A stretch of DNA of 64,000 nt from Virgibacillus indicus (GTDB lineage Bacteria; Bacillota; Bacilli; Bacillales; Amphibacillaceae): assembly GCF_002266285.1 (NCBI RefSeq), contig NZ_NPMS01000006.1, forward strand, positions 175,712-239,711, written 5' to 3'. The notes under the pieces are model-generated. The model saw only the letters and a list, made by a program, of their open reading frames with translations, ran no database searches and was not told the DNA's origin. Of the stretch, positions 17,461 to 26,004 are shown piece by piece; position 1 is the first letter of the stretch, and each line of letters starts with the position of its first letter. Made by a program: the position numbers and the translations under genes.

Positions 17461-19038
17461 ATGACCAGAGTCTCTTTACAAACAAAAATTTTAGTATTGC
17501 TTATCAGTTTAATATTGCTGGTCACTGTTCTGCTGACAGGTGTAAATGCCTATTTGGAATCTCAGGATATTGAGGAACAGATCGGGGAACGAGCCTTGCA
17601 TATTGCAACAACTATTTCATTCATGCCCTCTGTCAGAGAAGCCTTTGAACAGGAAAATCCTGAAGAAATAATACAGCCAATAGCTGAGGAAGTAAGAGAA
17701 TTTGTTGGGGCGGAATTCATTGTAGTTGGTAATAAGGACAGCGTTCGCGTTGCCCATCCGGATGAAGAAAAAATAGGAAAGCATATGGTTGGCGGTGACA
17801 ATGACAGGGCGCTGATTGCTGAAGAATACTATACTTCTAAAGCAGTTGGAAGTCTTGGCCCATCTCTCAGAGGAAAAGCACCGATTTTTAATAGCGGTGG
17901 CGAAGTTGTTGGAATAGTTTCTGTTGGATTTATGGTGGAAGATATTAAGGAAACTATTTTTAATAAATTGTTAAAAATAGGTGGAGCCTCACTTCCAGTG
18001 CTTGTAATCGGAATAATTGGAGGTATTCTGCTGGCAAGGGATATCCGGAAAGACACATTTGGTCTTGAACCTCATGAAATTGCCTCATTATTCAGGGACC
18101 GCAATGCGATTCTTGCTTCTGTTAAAGAGGGAATAATTGCGGTGGATAAGGATGGAAAAATTAATTTAATGAATGAGTCTGCCAGGAAAATACTCGGAAT
18201 TAATAATGAGATTATTGGTGAAAAAATTGAAGTTGTATTTCCTAATACAAAAGTGTACCATGTGCTTCGCTCCGGTGCAGTCAGTAAAGATGATGAAATG
18301 ATATTGAATAACAGACAGGTGATCGTTAATCGTACACCGATAATCGATGAAAACCAAGTAGCAGGTGTTGTCGCAAGCTTCCGGGATAAAACGGAACTGA
18401 ACGAAATGATTAATACATTATCGGAGGTAAGAAAGTATTCAGAGGACCTTCGTGCGCAGACACATGAATACACGAATAAACTATATGTTTTATCAGGTCT
18501 GCTGCAGTTAGGTCATTATAATGAAGCAATTGAATTGATTCAAATCGAATCACAAGTAAACAGAACGCAAAATAAAATTCTTCTTGACCAAATACAAGAT
18601 AGAACCGTACAAGCCATTTTGTTAGGGAAAATAGGGAAAGCCTCTGAGAAAAAAATAGAATTTGAAATTGAAGTGAATAGTTATCTTGATCCACTTCCGA
18701 AACGAATAGATATTGCAAAGTTAATAACTGTGTTAGGCAATCTGCTCGATAATGCAATAGAGGCAGTTGAGAGAGTGGAAGAAAGAAAAATTATATTTTT
18801 TGCAACAGATTTAGGTGAAGATATTGTATTTGAAATAGCTGATAGTGGAACCGGGATTCCTGAGAATCTGATGAACAGAATATTTGAACAGGGATTTTCA
18901 ACAAAAGAAACGGATGGACGGGGATTTGGTCTGGCTATTGTGAAACATACAATAGAGGAACTATATGGTCATATTGAGGTACATAACCAGCCAGGTGGGG
19001 GTACAGTATTCGCAGTATTTATTCCTAAGAAAGTCTAA
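17461..19038 (+). CDS. Sensor histidine kinase of the CitA/DcuS family
   Basis: 525 residues. Membrane helix at about 9-30, an extracytoplasmic PAS-like (CitAP) sensor at about 31-172 with SVRVAHPDEEKIGKHMVGGD, second helix at about 176-192, a cytoplasmic PAS domain at about 215-310, then the SpoOB-type dimerisation helix LRAQTHEYTNKLY with phosphorylated His336. The ATPase domain has the N box NLLDNAIEAV and G boxes DSGTGIPE and GRGFGLAIV. Family members sense di- or tricarboxylates. Together with the next gene and the carboxylate transporters downstream, its likely signal is citrate or a related acid. Confidence 0.93.
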   Translation: MTRVSLQTKILVLLISLILLVTVLLTGVNAYLESQDIEEQIGERALHIATTISFMPSVREAFEQENPEEIIQPIAEEVREFVGAEFIVVGNKDSVRVAHPDEEKIGKHMVGGDNDRALIAEEYYTSKAVGSLGPSLRGKAPIFNSGGEVVGIVSVGFMVEDIKETIFNKLLKIGGASLPVLVIGIIGGILLARDIRKDTFGLEPHEIASLFRDRNAILASVKEGIIAVDKDGKINLMNESARKILGINNEIIGEKIEVVFPNTKVYHVLRSGAVSKDDEMILNNRQVIVNRTPIIDENQVAGVVASFRDKTELNEMINTLSEVRKYSEDLRAQTHEYTNKLYVLSGLLQLGHYNEAIELIQIESQVNRTQNKILLDQIQDRTVQAILLGKIGKASEKKIEFEIEVNSYLDPLPKRIDIAKLITVLGNLLDNAIEAVERVEERKIIFFATDLGEDIVFEIADSGTGIPENLMNRIFEQGFSTKETDGRGFGLAIVKHTIEELYGHIEVHNQPGGGTVFAVFIPKKV

Positions 19039-19061
19039 AGGGTTTAACAGGGGGGAAGCTA

Positions 19062-19736
19062 GTGATTAAAGCAGTAATAGTAGAAGATGATTACCGAATT
19101 GCAGGTATTCATGAGGAATTTTTAAAGAAAGCCAGCGATATTGCAGTTGTTGGAAAAGCATTGAATGGGAAGGAAGCAATTACACTGATAAAAGCGAAAG
19201 AGGCAGACCTCGTGCTTCTCGATATTTATATGCCGGATATTCTTGGAACTGATATGATACAGGAACTAAGAAGGATTAATCCCAATCTTGATTTCATTAT
19301 GGTTTCTGCCGCTACGGAGACAGACATAGTCAGTGAAGTAATTCGAAATGGCATTTTTGATTATATTATTAAACCTGTGAAGATGGAACGATTTATTGAA
19401 ACTATTGAACGGTATAAACAAATGAAGGAAAAGCTTGATGTAAAAAAAGAAGTGGACCAGTCATTTTTAGATGATTACTTTGGTTACAAGTCTGATTCGA
19501 AACCTCAAGAGAAGCAAACGCCTAAAGGTATTGATCCTTTAACACTTGAAAAAGTAATAGGGATTATAAATACTATAGATGGTGGAATAACAGCTGAAGA
19601 AATGGGGGCTAAAATTGGAGCATCCCGGACCACAGCCAGAAGGTATTTAGAATATCTGATTTCTGTAGGGAATATCTCTGCAGAGCTGGAGTATGGTGTT
19701 GTTGGACGGCCGGAGAGAAGGTATTATGTAAAATAG
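19062..19736 (+). CDS. Response regulator of the CitB/DcuR family
   Basis: 224 residues from a GTG. Receiver domain with the acidic pair VEDD near the N-terminus, phosphorylated Asp54 in VLLDIYMP, and the conserved Lys in IIKPVK. The C-terminal helix-turn-helix includes GASRTTARRYLEYL, the CitB/DcuR type. Located 23 bases after the kinase gene, so the two form one unit, closed by a terminator. It should switch on the tctC promoter downstream, by analogy with B. subtilis CitST and citM. Confidence 0.94.
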   Translation: MIKAVIVEDDYRIAGIHEEFLKKASDIAVVGKALNGKEAITLIKAKEADLVLLDIYMPDILGTDMIQELRRINPNLDFIMVSAATETDIVSEVIRNGIFDYIIKPVKMERFIETIERYKQMKEKLDVKKEVDQSFLDDYFGYKSDSKPQEKQTPKGIDPLTLEKVIGIINTIDGGITAEEMGAKIGASRTTARRYLEYLISVGNISAELEYGVVGRPERRYYVK

Positions 19737-19754
19737 TATACTAGAGTGTGAAAA

Positions 19755-19786
19755 ATGTCAGCCTCATATTGGCTGGCATCTTTTTT
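19755..19786 (+). terminator. Terminator of the two-component operon
   Basis: 9-bp stem ATGTCAGCC/GGCTGGCAT (one G-T pair), 7-base loop, then CTTTTTT. Confidence 0.9.
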
Positions 19787-20042
19787 ATAGCAGAAATTAT
19801 AAAAATTTTGATCTATTAATAAATAAACAACCAAATCTGCCACGTCCGGCTCCAGCGCCTTTGTTCTTTCACGATAGTTACACCTTCAACTATTAACCCC
19901 TTGTGAACTTAATGAACAAAATAGACATAAAAAACGATTTGTTTATTATTTTGAAAACGGTTACATATATGTGAAGTTTCTTTATAGTGTTCAGTAAGCT
20001 TTATAATTTGAAAATTTCATTATTAAACGAGGGGGAAAAAGA
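19787..20042. other. Regulatory gap between the two-component system and tctC
   Basis: Contains the tctC promoter and cre site (19952-19988). Near 19843-19860 CGTCCGGCTCCAGCGCC resembles the start of a dispersed intergenic repeat I recall from Bacillaceae genomes; here only a fragment is seen. No gene. Confidence 0.4.
19952..19988 (+). promoter_or_regulatory. Promoter of the carboxylate transporter operon with overlapping CcpA (cre) site
   Basis: TGAAAACGGTTACA (19952-19965) matches the cre consensus TGWAANCGNTNWCA at every position. A promoter GTTACA/TATAGT (19960-19965 and 19983-19988, 17-base spacer) overlaps it at the -35. A weak -35 is what one expects of a promoter that needs the response regulator. 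CcpA binding here should repress uptake when preferred sugars are present. Confidence 0.72.
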
Positions 20043-21056
20043 ATGAAGAAGTTTTTATTATTGACAGTATTTGCCTTATTTATGGTTATCACAGTGGCTT
20101 GTTCTTCTGATAGCAGTGGGGAAGCTGATGGGTCATCTGATGACGGAAGCTGGGAGCCGGAAGAGCCAATTGAAATTGTTGCACCGGCCGGAGCTGGCGG
20201 CGGCTGGGATACGACTGCAAGAATGGTCGCAAAAGTGTTTAATGAGGAAAGCATTATTGAAGAAAGTATTGGGGTAGTTAATAAAGCAGGTGGAGGCGGT
20301 GCTGTTGGCTGGGCATACGTTGCCGGACATGAAGGAAGCGGACATAACATGTTTGTCGCTTCACCACCGTTATTGTTTATTCCATTAAATGGTCAATCCG
20401 AGTATGGGCATGAGGATTTCACACCAATTGCCAATGTTATTGCTGATTATGCAGCTTTTGCAGTTGCAGCTGACGCCAAATGGGATAATTTAAATGAACT
20501 TTTTGATGATATGAAAGAGGATCCATCAAGTATTACAGTTGTAGGTACATCTTCGCCTGGAAGTATGGACCATATCCAATTTGTCAAAATCGCAAAAGCA
20601 GCAGGTGTTGATGTAACAAAGATTAAATATGTTTCCGACCAGGATGGCGTTGGTTTGACTCAGCTGCTAAACGGGAGTGTGGATGTGTTCTCTACTGGAG
20701 TCTCCGAAACAGTTGAACAAGTAAAAGCCGGAACGATTAAAGTACTTGGTGTTACCTCAGAAGAAAGACTTGAAGGTGAAATTCTGGAGGATTTCCCAAC
20801 AGCGAAAGAACAAGGAATTGATGAAACCTTTGTAAACTGGAGAGGATTCTTCGGTCCACCAAACATGGACGAGGCTGCAGTAGCTTATTATGAAGAAAAA
20901 TTTAAGGAACTTAGCGATTCTGAAGCCTTTGCAGATATCCGCAAGCAATTTGGCTGGGATGAGATGTATATGGGAAGCGAGGAGTATTCGCAGTTTCTAG
21001 GTGATGAAAAGGAAAAAATTCAAACATTGTTAGATGAACTGGGACTAGGTCAATAA
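20043..21056 (+). CDS. Tripartite tricarboxylate transporter binding lipoprotein (TctC)
   Basis: 337 residues. Lipoprotein signal with lipidated Cys20 (VITVAC), an acidic serine-rich linker, then the Bug/TctC fold: EPIEIVAPAGAGGGWDTTARM and GWAYVAGHEGSGHNMFV. It binds a tricarboxylate outside the cell and delivers it to TctA/TctB. Ribosome site GAGGGGG. First gene of the operon and directly behind the CitB-type regulator. Confidence 0.93.
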   Translation: MKKFLLLTVFALFMVITVACSSDSSGEADGSSDDGSWEPEEPIEIVAPAGAGGGWDTTARMVAKVFNEESIIEESIGVVNKAGGGGAVGWAYVAGHEGSGHNMFVASPPLLFIPLNGQSEYGHEDFTPIANVIADYAAFAVAADAKWDNLNELFDDMKEDPSSITVVGTSSPGSMDHIQFVKIAKAAGVDVTKIKYVSDQDGVGLTQLLNGSVDVFSTGVSETVEQVKAGTIKVLGVTSEERLEGEILEDFPTAKEQGIDETFVNWRGFFGPPNMDEAAVAYYEEKFKELSDSEAFADIRKQFGWDEMYMGSEEYSQFLGDEKEKIQTLLDELGLGQ

Positions 21057-21141
21057 AAAATATTTTGAAGTCAATGACCAATTACTCTGGTTATTGACTT
21101 CCATTTCTTATAGTTGATTAACATATTCAGGTGGTGATTGG

Positions 21142-21600
21142 ATGTTAAAAACGCTAAACCAGCGTATTAGTATTGTTTTAATTTTAATAGGAACAGGATA
21201 TCTTGTATTAACTTTTCAGCTTCCATCGTATGCCTATGTACCTGCAGATGCAGATTTAATACCAATGGTGCTGGGAATTCTATTAATCATATTAGCAGTA
21301 TGCCTCTATTTTTCCAAAGATTCGGAAACAGAAGAACAAAAAGCGAGAAGAAACATACCAAAACAAGATGTAGTTGCATTGCTGACTGTTTTTGGATTTA
21401 TTCTTGTATATATTATTTTTCTTGAAATATTGGGTTTTGTGCTGATTACTGCATTATTTGTCTTTTTTTGTTCATGGTTTCTTGGATATAAAAAACATAT
21501 TACGAATTTGCTTGTTTCTGTAATATTTCCTGTGTTTATGTATGTTATGTTTACTGAATTCTTAAGAATTAGTTTACCGCAGGGGATATTGCCGTTTTAA
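21142..21600 (+). CDS. Tripartite tricarboxylate transporter small membrane subunit (TctB)
   Basis: 152 residues, four predicted membrane helices (about 9-27, 34-53, 73-95, 100-140), a hydrophilic segment with charged residues between helices 2 and 3. AGGTGGTGAT ribosome site. Length and position between tctC and tctA fit TctB, a poorly conserved family, so synteny carries part of the call. Confidence 0.88.
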   Translation: MLKTLNQRISIVLILIGTGYLVLTFQLPSYAYVPADADLIPMVLGILLIILAVCLYFSKDSETEEQKARRNIPKQDVVALLTVFGFILVYIIFLEILGFVLITALFVFFCSWFLGYKKHITNLLVSVIFPVFMYVMFTEFLRISLPQGILPF

Positions 21601-21612
21601 AGGAGGAACTTT

Positions 21613-23100
21613 ATGGGCTCGCTAGAAGGAATATTAACTGGTTTTCAGGTTGCGTTTAGTTTAGAAGGAGTTTTATTTGTATTGATTGGTGTGTTTGTCG
21701 GGACGTTCATTGGTATGCTGCCGGGATTGGGACCTATTAGTGCAATTGCAGTTATGATTCCAATTACATTTGGAATGGACCCTGCCCCTGCACTGGTAAT
21801 GATGGCAGGTGTTTACTATGGAGCAATATTTGGGGGTTCGACCTCTTCCATTTTATTAAATGCTCCTGGGGTATCTGGAGCTGTAGCTACTGCATTTGAT
21901 GGATATCCGATGGCACAGCAGGGTAAAGCAGGAAAAGCCTTGGCGATTGCTGCAATTTGTTCATTTTTCGGAGGAACAGTCAGTGTACTTCTGTTAATGC
22001 TGCTGGCACCGGCCCTATCAAGTGTTGCTATCGCTTTTGGTCCGCCGGCATATTTCGCATTGATGCTAATGGGATTAACAGCTATTTCCAGTCTGTCAGA
22101 AGGGAGTACAATTAAAGCATTACTTTCCGCAGTTGCTGGCTTTATGGTTGCAACCATTGGTATTGATGCGCAAACCGGTACACAGCGTTTTACTTTCGGA
22201 AATGTTAACCTATTGGAAGGTTTAGACTTTTTGGTAATTGCATTAGGATTATTCGCACTTGCAGAGGTTTGTACATTGATCATTAACAGGAAAGATCTAT
22301 CACAGGAGAATACACATAAAATTGGCAGCATGAAGCTTAGCAAGGAAGATATAAATGAAATGAAAGGGCCCGCTACGAGGCAATCACTTTTAGGGTTTAT
22401 AATCGGAGTACTTCCTGGGGCGGGGGCTACAATTGCATCATTTATTGCCTATATTTCGGAAAAGAAAATAGCAAAAAATCCTGAGGAATTTGGAAAAGGT
22501 TCTGTAAGAGGACTTGCAGCACCGGAAGCGGCTAATAATGCCGCAACAAGTGGTGCCTTTGTTCCACTGTTAAGCCTGGGGATTCCTGGTTCCGGAACAA
22601 CTGCTGTAATGCTTGGTGCTTTCTTAGTACTCGGTGTTCAGCCTGGCCCATTATTAATGACAGACAGGCCGGAAATTTTCTGGGGTGTCATTGCCAGTAT
22701 GTATATTGGTAATGTGTTTTTGCTTATTTTAAATTTACCGTTAATCCCTTATTTTGCAAAAATATTAAAAATACCAAGGCCTCTTTTGATTTCTTTGGTA
22801 ATTATGTTTAGTATTATTGGTGTTTATGCGATTAGCTTTAACACGTTTGATTTGTATATGCTTTTACTGTTTGGAGTTGTTGGATTCCTTATGAGGATAT
22901 TCTCATTTCCAGCACCACCATTCATCCTGGCCTTTATACTTGGAGGCATGATGGAGCAGGCATTTAGACAATCCTTAACTATTTCAAATGGCAGTTTGAT
23001 GATTTTTGTTCAAGACCCAATCGCACTTTCCCTATTAATAGTTTCATTGCTTTCTTTTGTATTCCCGCTAGTTCGTCAGTTGCGTAAAAGAAAAGGATAG
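21613..23100 (+). CDS. Tripartite tricarboxylate transporter large membrane subunit (TctA)
   Basis: 495 residues, the usual size, about 10-12 helices. The family signatures GTFIGMLPGLGPISAIAVMIP, GGSTSSILLNAPG and the second-half repeat GVLPGAGATIASFIAY are present. AAAGGAGGA ribosome site, 12 bases after tctB. Works with TctC and TctB as a secondary, sodium- or proton-driven importer. Confidence 0.95.
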   Translation: MGSLEGILTGFQVAFSLEGVLFVLIGVFVGTFIGMLPGLGPISAIAVMIPITFGMDPAPALVMMAGVYYGAIFGGSTSSILLNAPGVSGAVATAFDGYPMAQQGKAGKALAIAAICSFFGGTVSVLLLMLLAPALSSVAIAFGPPAYFALMLMGLTAISSLSEGSTIKALLSAVAGFMVATIGIDAQTGTQRFTFGNVNLLEGLDFLVIALGLFALAEVCTLIINRKDLSQENTHKIGSMKLSKEDINEMKGPATRQSLLGFIIGVLPGAGATIASFIAYISEKKIAKNPEEFGKGSVRGLAAPEAANNAATSGAFVPLLSLGIPGSGTTAVMLGAFLVLGVQPGPLLMTDRPEIFWGVIASMYIGNVFLLILNLPLIPYFAKILKIPRPLLISLVIMFSIIGVYAISFNTFDLYMLLLFGVVGFLMRIFSFPAPPFILAFILGGMMEQAFRQSLTISNGSLMIFVQDPIALSLLIVSLLSFVFPLVRQLRKRKG

Positions 23101-23106
23101 ATATCA

Positions 23107-24519
23107 GTGAAAACATTACTAAGGGATCTGCATTTATATAAGAGAATACTGCAAATTCTATTTGTCGGGATTGTATTTATTTTTGTAATTTGGATGGAAA
23201 AAAACGATCTTCTTACTGGCTTCACTCCGGAGCAGAAACGCACACTTATGATTTTAGCGATTGCTATGTTTCTATGGATAGCTGCACCGATACCAACCGG
23301 TGCCAGCAGTATTTTGATTTTAGCACTGCTATTATTATTTAATGTAGTGGATGGCATCGATGAAGCAGTAGTTGGGTTTCTGTCCCCGGCACTCTATTTT
23401 ATTTTAATGTTATCGATAATTAGTCAGGCACTGGTAAAAGTAGGAATCGATAAGATTATTGCACGTTTTTTATTGAAAATCAGTAACGGCGGGCCCGCAT
23501 TTATTATTGTTGGCCTGCCATTATTTATATTGATTATGCCGCTGTTTCTCCCTTCTGCTGTTGCCAGATTTAAAATGCTATTACCATTAATCACAAGATT
23601 AAACAGCTTTTATGGACTTAGCGGTAATAGTGCGTTTATGAAATATTGTCTTTATGTGATAGGAATGTTGAATCAAAATGCTACGATGATTATATATACC
23701 GGCGGCGGTTTCCCAATCCTTGCCTCCCAGCTGATCCGTGATTACAATATTGCGCAATTAGGATGGCTTGACTGGTTTTTCATTATTGCTCCACCGCTAT
23801 GGATTGGTGCATTAATAACAGTCTTTTTTGTATGGCGGTATTTGAATCAGAAAGCACCGGAAACTGAAAAAAGCCATGTTATAAGCGAGAGCATACAGAC
23901 AAATAAAGAAATAACCTTCTGGAAGCTTTGGGTGGTAATCCTGAGTTTTCTGGCAATGATTTTAACATGGATAATCGCAGATCAGCAGGTGGTTCCGCTG
24001 CTAATACCTCCAATGCTGCTTGTTGTATTTTATTCCCTGCCCAAAATAGGACTGGTAACAAATGATGTGATACGCAGCTTTGACTGGGAAAATTTCTTGC
24101 TTTTAGGAGCATCCTTTTCACTGGGAATGATTATGGAGGCGAATGGAACAGCCGCTGCTCTGGCAGGTAAGTTAATTGAGGTAATACCGGAGGGTTCAGG
24201 GATCCTTGTAAAAGTAATTGCAATTGCAGTTATTGTATTTGTTATAAGGTTCTTTTTCATTGTTCCGTCTTCAGCAGTTATTGTTATTTTTCCGATTGTG
24301 ATGTCCTATTCGGAACTCATTGGTCTTCCGCCTATTCAATTAGCTTTTCTTATTATTATGATTATTGGAAGCATGATGGTTCTGCCAATCCATTCGACAA
24401 CAACCTATCTTGCTTATGGTACAGGTATACTCACAAAAAAAGAACAGTATGTCATCGGTTCTTTTTCAAGTGTGCTTTTCATGGGGATTGCTATAGTGGC
24501 AGCACTATTCTATTGGTGA
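23107..24519 (+). CDS. SLC13/DASS-type anion transporter
   Basis: 470 residues, about 11-12 helices, GTG start with AAGGATAG and only 6 bases after tctA, so in the same operon. The family transports di- and tricarboxylates or sulfate with sodium. Motifs include FLWIAAPIPTGASSILILALL (divergent DASS block 1), and near the C-terminus LPIHSTTTYLAYGTG. The usual SNT substrate motifs are altered (LNQNAT in the first half). Finding a second, unrelated carboxylate carrier in a Tct operon suggests either a companion substrate or an exchange/efflux partner. Confidence 0.8.
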   Translation: MKTLLRDLHLYKRILQILFVGIVFIFVIWMEKNDLLTGFTPEQKRTLMILAIAMFLWIAAPIPTGASSILILALLLLFNVVDGIDEAVVGFLSPALYFILMLSIISQALVKVGIDKIIARFLLKISNGGPAFIIVGLPLFILIMPLFLPSAVARFKMLLPLITRLNSFYGLSGNSAFMKYCLYVIGMLNQNATMIIYTGGGFPILASQLIRDYNIAQLGWLDWFFIIAPPLWIGALITVFFVWRYLNQKAPETEKSHVISESIQTNKEITFWKLWVVILSFLAMILTWIIADQQVVPLLIPPMLLVVFYSLPKIGLVTNDVIRSFDWENFLLLGASFSLGMIMEANGTAAALAGKLIEVIPEGSGILVKVIAIAVIVFVIRFFFIVPSSAVIVIFPIVMSYSELIGLPPIQLAFLIIMIIGSMMVLPIHSTTTYLAYGTGILTKKEQYVIGSFSSVLFMGIAIVAALFYW

Positions 24520-24526
24520 TCAATAT

Positions 24527-24571
24527 GAGGTATCGAGAGCATCAAGGTATACTCGATACCTCTATATTTTT
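24527..24571 (+). terminator. Terminator of the carboxylate transporter operon
   Basis: Perfect 11-bp stem GAGGTATCGAG/CTCGATACCTC with a 14-base loop, followed by TATATTTTTG. Confidence 0.87.
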
Positions 24572-24607
24572 GTGAGTACTATTTTTATATAGTAAACCCC
24601 AAAGTAA

Positions 24608-25186
24608 TTATTGTTCATGATTCCTTTTACCCGAGACCTTCATTTTACAAAAAAGTTTTGTTGCCCAAAGTGCAAGGAATACTACGGCCAGATCAATCAG
24701 AAATAAATACGTCAGGTTCATGCCCTTGGACATTTTTAGCAGTTCAGTTGCTACGGATAACGAACCGAAAACGTATGCAAAAATAAGTGACAAAATGATA
24801 GTGTATATATAGAAGTTCTTTTCCCTGTTCGTACAAAACTGATAAAGCAGCATGAATGCGACAGGGAGCATTCATGCTGTCATAGTAATCCCGGATGGAA
24901 TCAGATGGGTAAGGGTATGTGCATGGACGAGATAATTATTTGATGAAAGAATGCTGTCAATATTTGCCCATAGTACATGTACTGCGAAACCAAAGAAAGA
25001 TATTTCGAATATTCTTTGTCTGTCTATTGCAAAATACAGAATAACAAGAGGTATTAATACACTGGCAACATTGAACCAAAAATACCACGTATCCATACCA
25101 GAATAAAGATTCCAGTACTCAGATATCAAACTTCCAAGTTGTTCTTTTTGTTGATAAATTTGATTATAAAGCTCCGACTCATTCAT
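24608..25186 (-). pseudogene. CBO0543-like membrane protein gene interrupted by an in-frame TGA
   Basis: A 104-codon part (25186 to 24875) ends in ...SGITMTA, TGA (24874-24872), and the same frame continues at once with MLPVAFMLLYQFC for 87 more codons. The 191-codon whole, with several membrane helices and IPxxxxxxxxLPVAFMLLYQ in the middle, resembles the CBO0543 family of small Firmicute membrane proteins. Only the first part has a ribosome site (GGGGAGATT); the second has none, which argues for one gene broken by a nonsense change rather than two genes. The original codon may have been TGG. Function of the family is unknown. Confidence 0.65.
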
Positions 25187-25338
25187 AAGAATCTCCCCTA
25201 AAGAAATTAACTATTTCTTTAGTTTTAACTGATGAAATAGATTTATTCAGTTAGCAGGGGATTAAATTAAAAGTAGATCTACTGAAAAGAATTGAAACAA
25301 TATCGATTTTGTGTAATGACTGCCGGCATCTTTTAACT

Positions 25339-25788
25339 CTAAAGTTTATATCCAGTTCTGCTCTTAAACCGTTTCAAAATTACAGAACTCTCCACCCTGG
25401 TGATTCCCTCCACTGCATACAATTCATTATTAATAAACACTTCAAGCATCTGAAAGTCTTCAACTAGTACATGCATATGGAGTGTACTTGGACCTGTCAT
25501 CTGATAAATGCTTGCAACATTTGGATTGTCTGCAAGGTTTTGTGCTACTTCCTGCAATTGTTTTGGCTCTACATCTACTTCAAAAAAAGCAGATACCTGC
25601 TTGCCGAATTTTTCCGAATTAATGACGACAGTGAATTTTTCGATTACACCCTTTTCCTTCAAATTCTGGATTCTATCTTTAACTGCGACACGTGATAGTC
25701 CAACTTTTTCAGCAAGCTCGACATAGGATAATCTTCCGTCTTCCGCTAATTCCTCTAATAGTTTCTTATCGATTTCATCGTATTTCAT
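25339..25788 (-). CDS. Lrp/AsnC family transcriptional regulator
   Basis: 149 residues. N-terminal helix-turn-helix (IDKKLLEELAEDGRLSYVELAEKVGLSRVAVKDRI is spread over residues 5-39) followed by the RAM ligand-binding domain, with the acidic TGPSTLHMHVLVED stretch. AGGTGACGTTAC precedes the ATG. Divergent from the gamma-glutamyltransferase gene across 216 bases, so it may regulate that gene and/or itself in response to an amino acid; this is inferred from position. Confidence 0.9.
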   Translation of the reverse strand: MKYDEIDKKLLEELAEDGRLSYVELAEKVGLSRVAVKDRIQNLKEKGVIEKFTVVINSEKFGKQVSAFFEVDVEPKQLQEVAQNLADNPNVASIYQMTGPSTLHMHVLVEDFQMLEVFINNELYAVEGITRVESSVILKRFKSRTGYKL

Positions 25789-25887
25789 GTAACGTCACCT
25801 CTTCATTGGTTCTGTTTAACTTATATATAAATTCACACCGATCGAAACTAATATAATTATAACACAAATAGAATATAAATATAAATA

Positions 25888-25910
25888 ATCACAATCAAAG
25901 TGAAAGTGAT
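25888..25910. promoter_or_regulatory. Possible operator for the divergent Lrp-type regulator
   Basis: Imperfect inverted repeat ATCAC...GTGAT (25888-25892 and 25906-25910) in the shared promoter gap, just upstream of the ggt promoter. Lrp sites are degenerate; weak call. Confidence 0.28.
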
Positions 25911-25935
25911 AATCGATTAATACTTTATTATTGTA

Positions 25936-25964
25936 TTGACAAATAACAAATGATTTCGTAGTAT
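25936..25964 (+). promoter_or_regulatory. Sigma-A promoter of the gamma-glutamyltransferase operon
   Basis: TTGACA (25936-25941), 17-base spacer, TAGTAT (25959-25964), about 40 bases before the ATG. Confidence 0.65.
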
Positions 25965-26004
25965 ATTATATAATTCAGAAAACAACAGGAAGGGTTGGAT
26001 ACAT

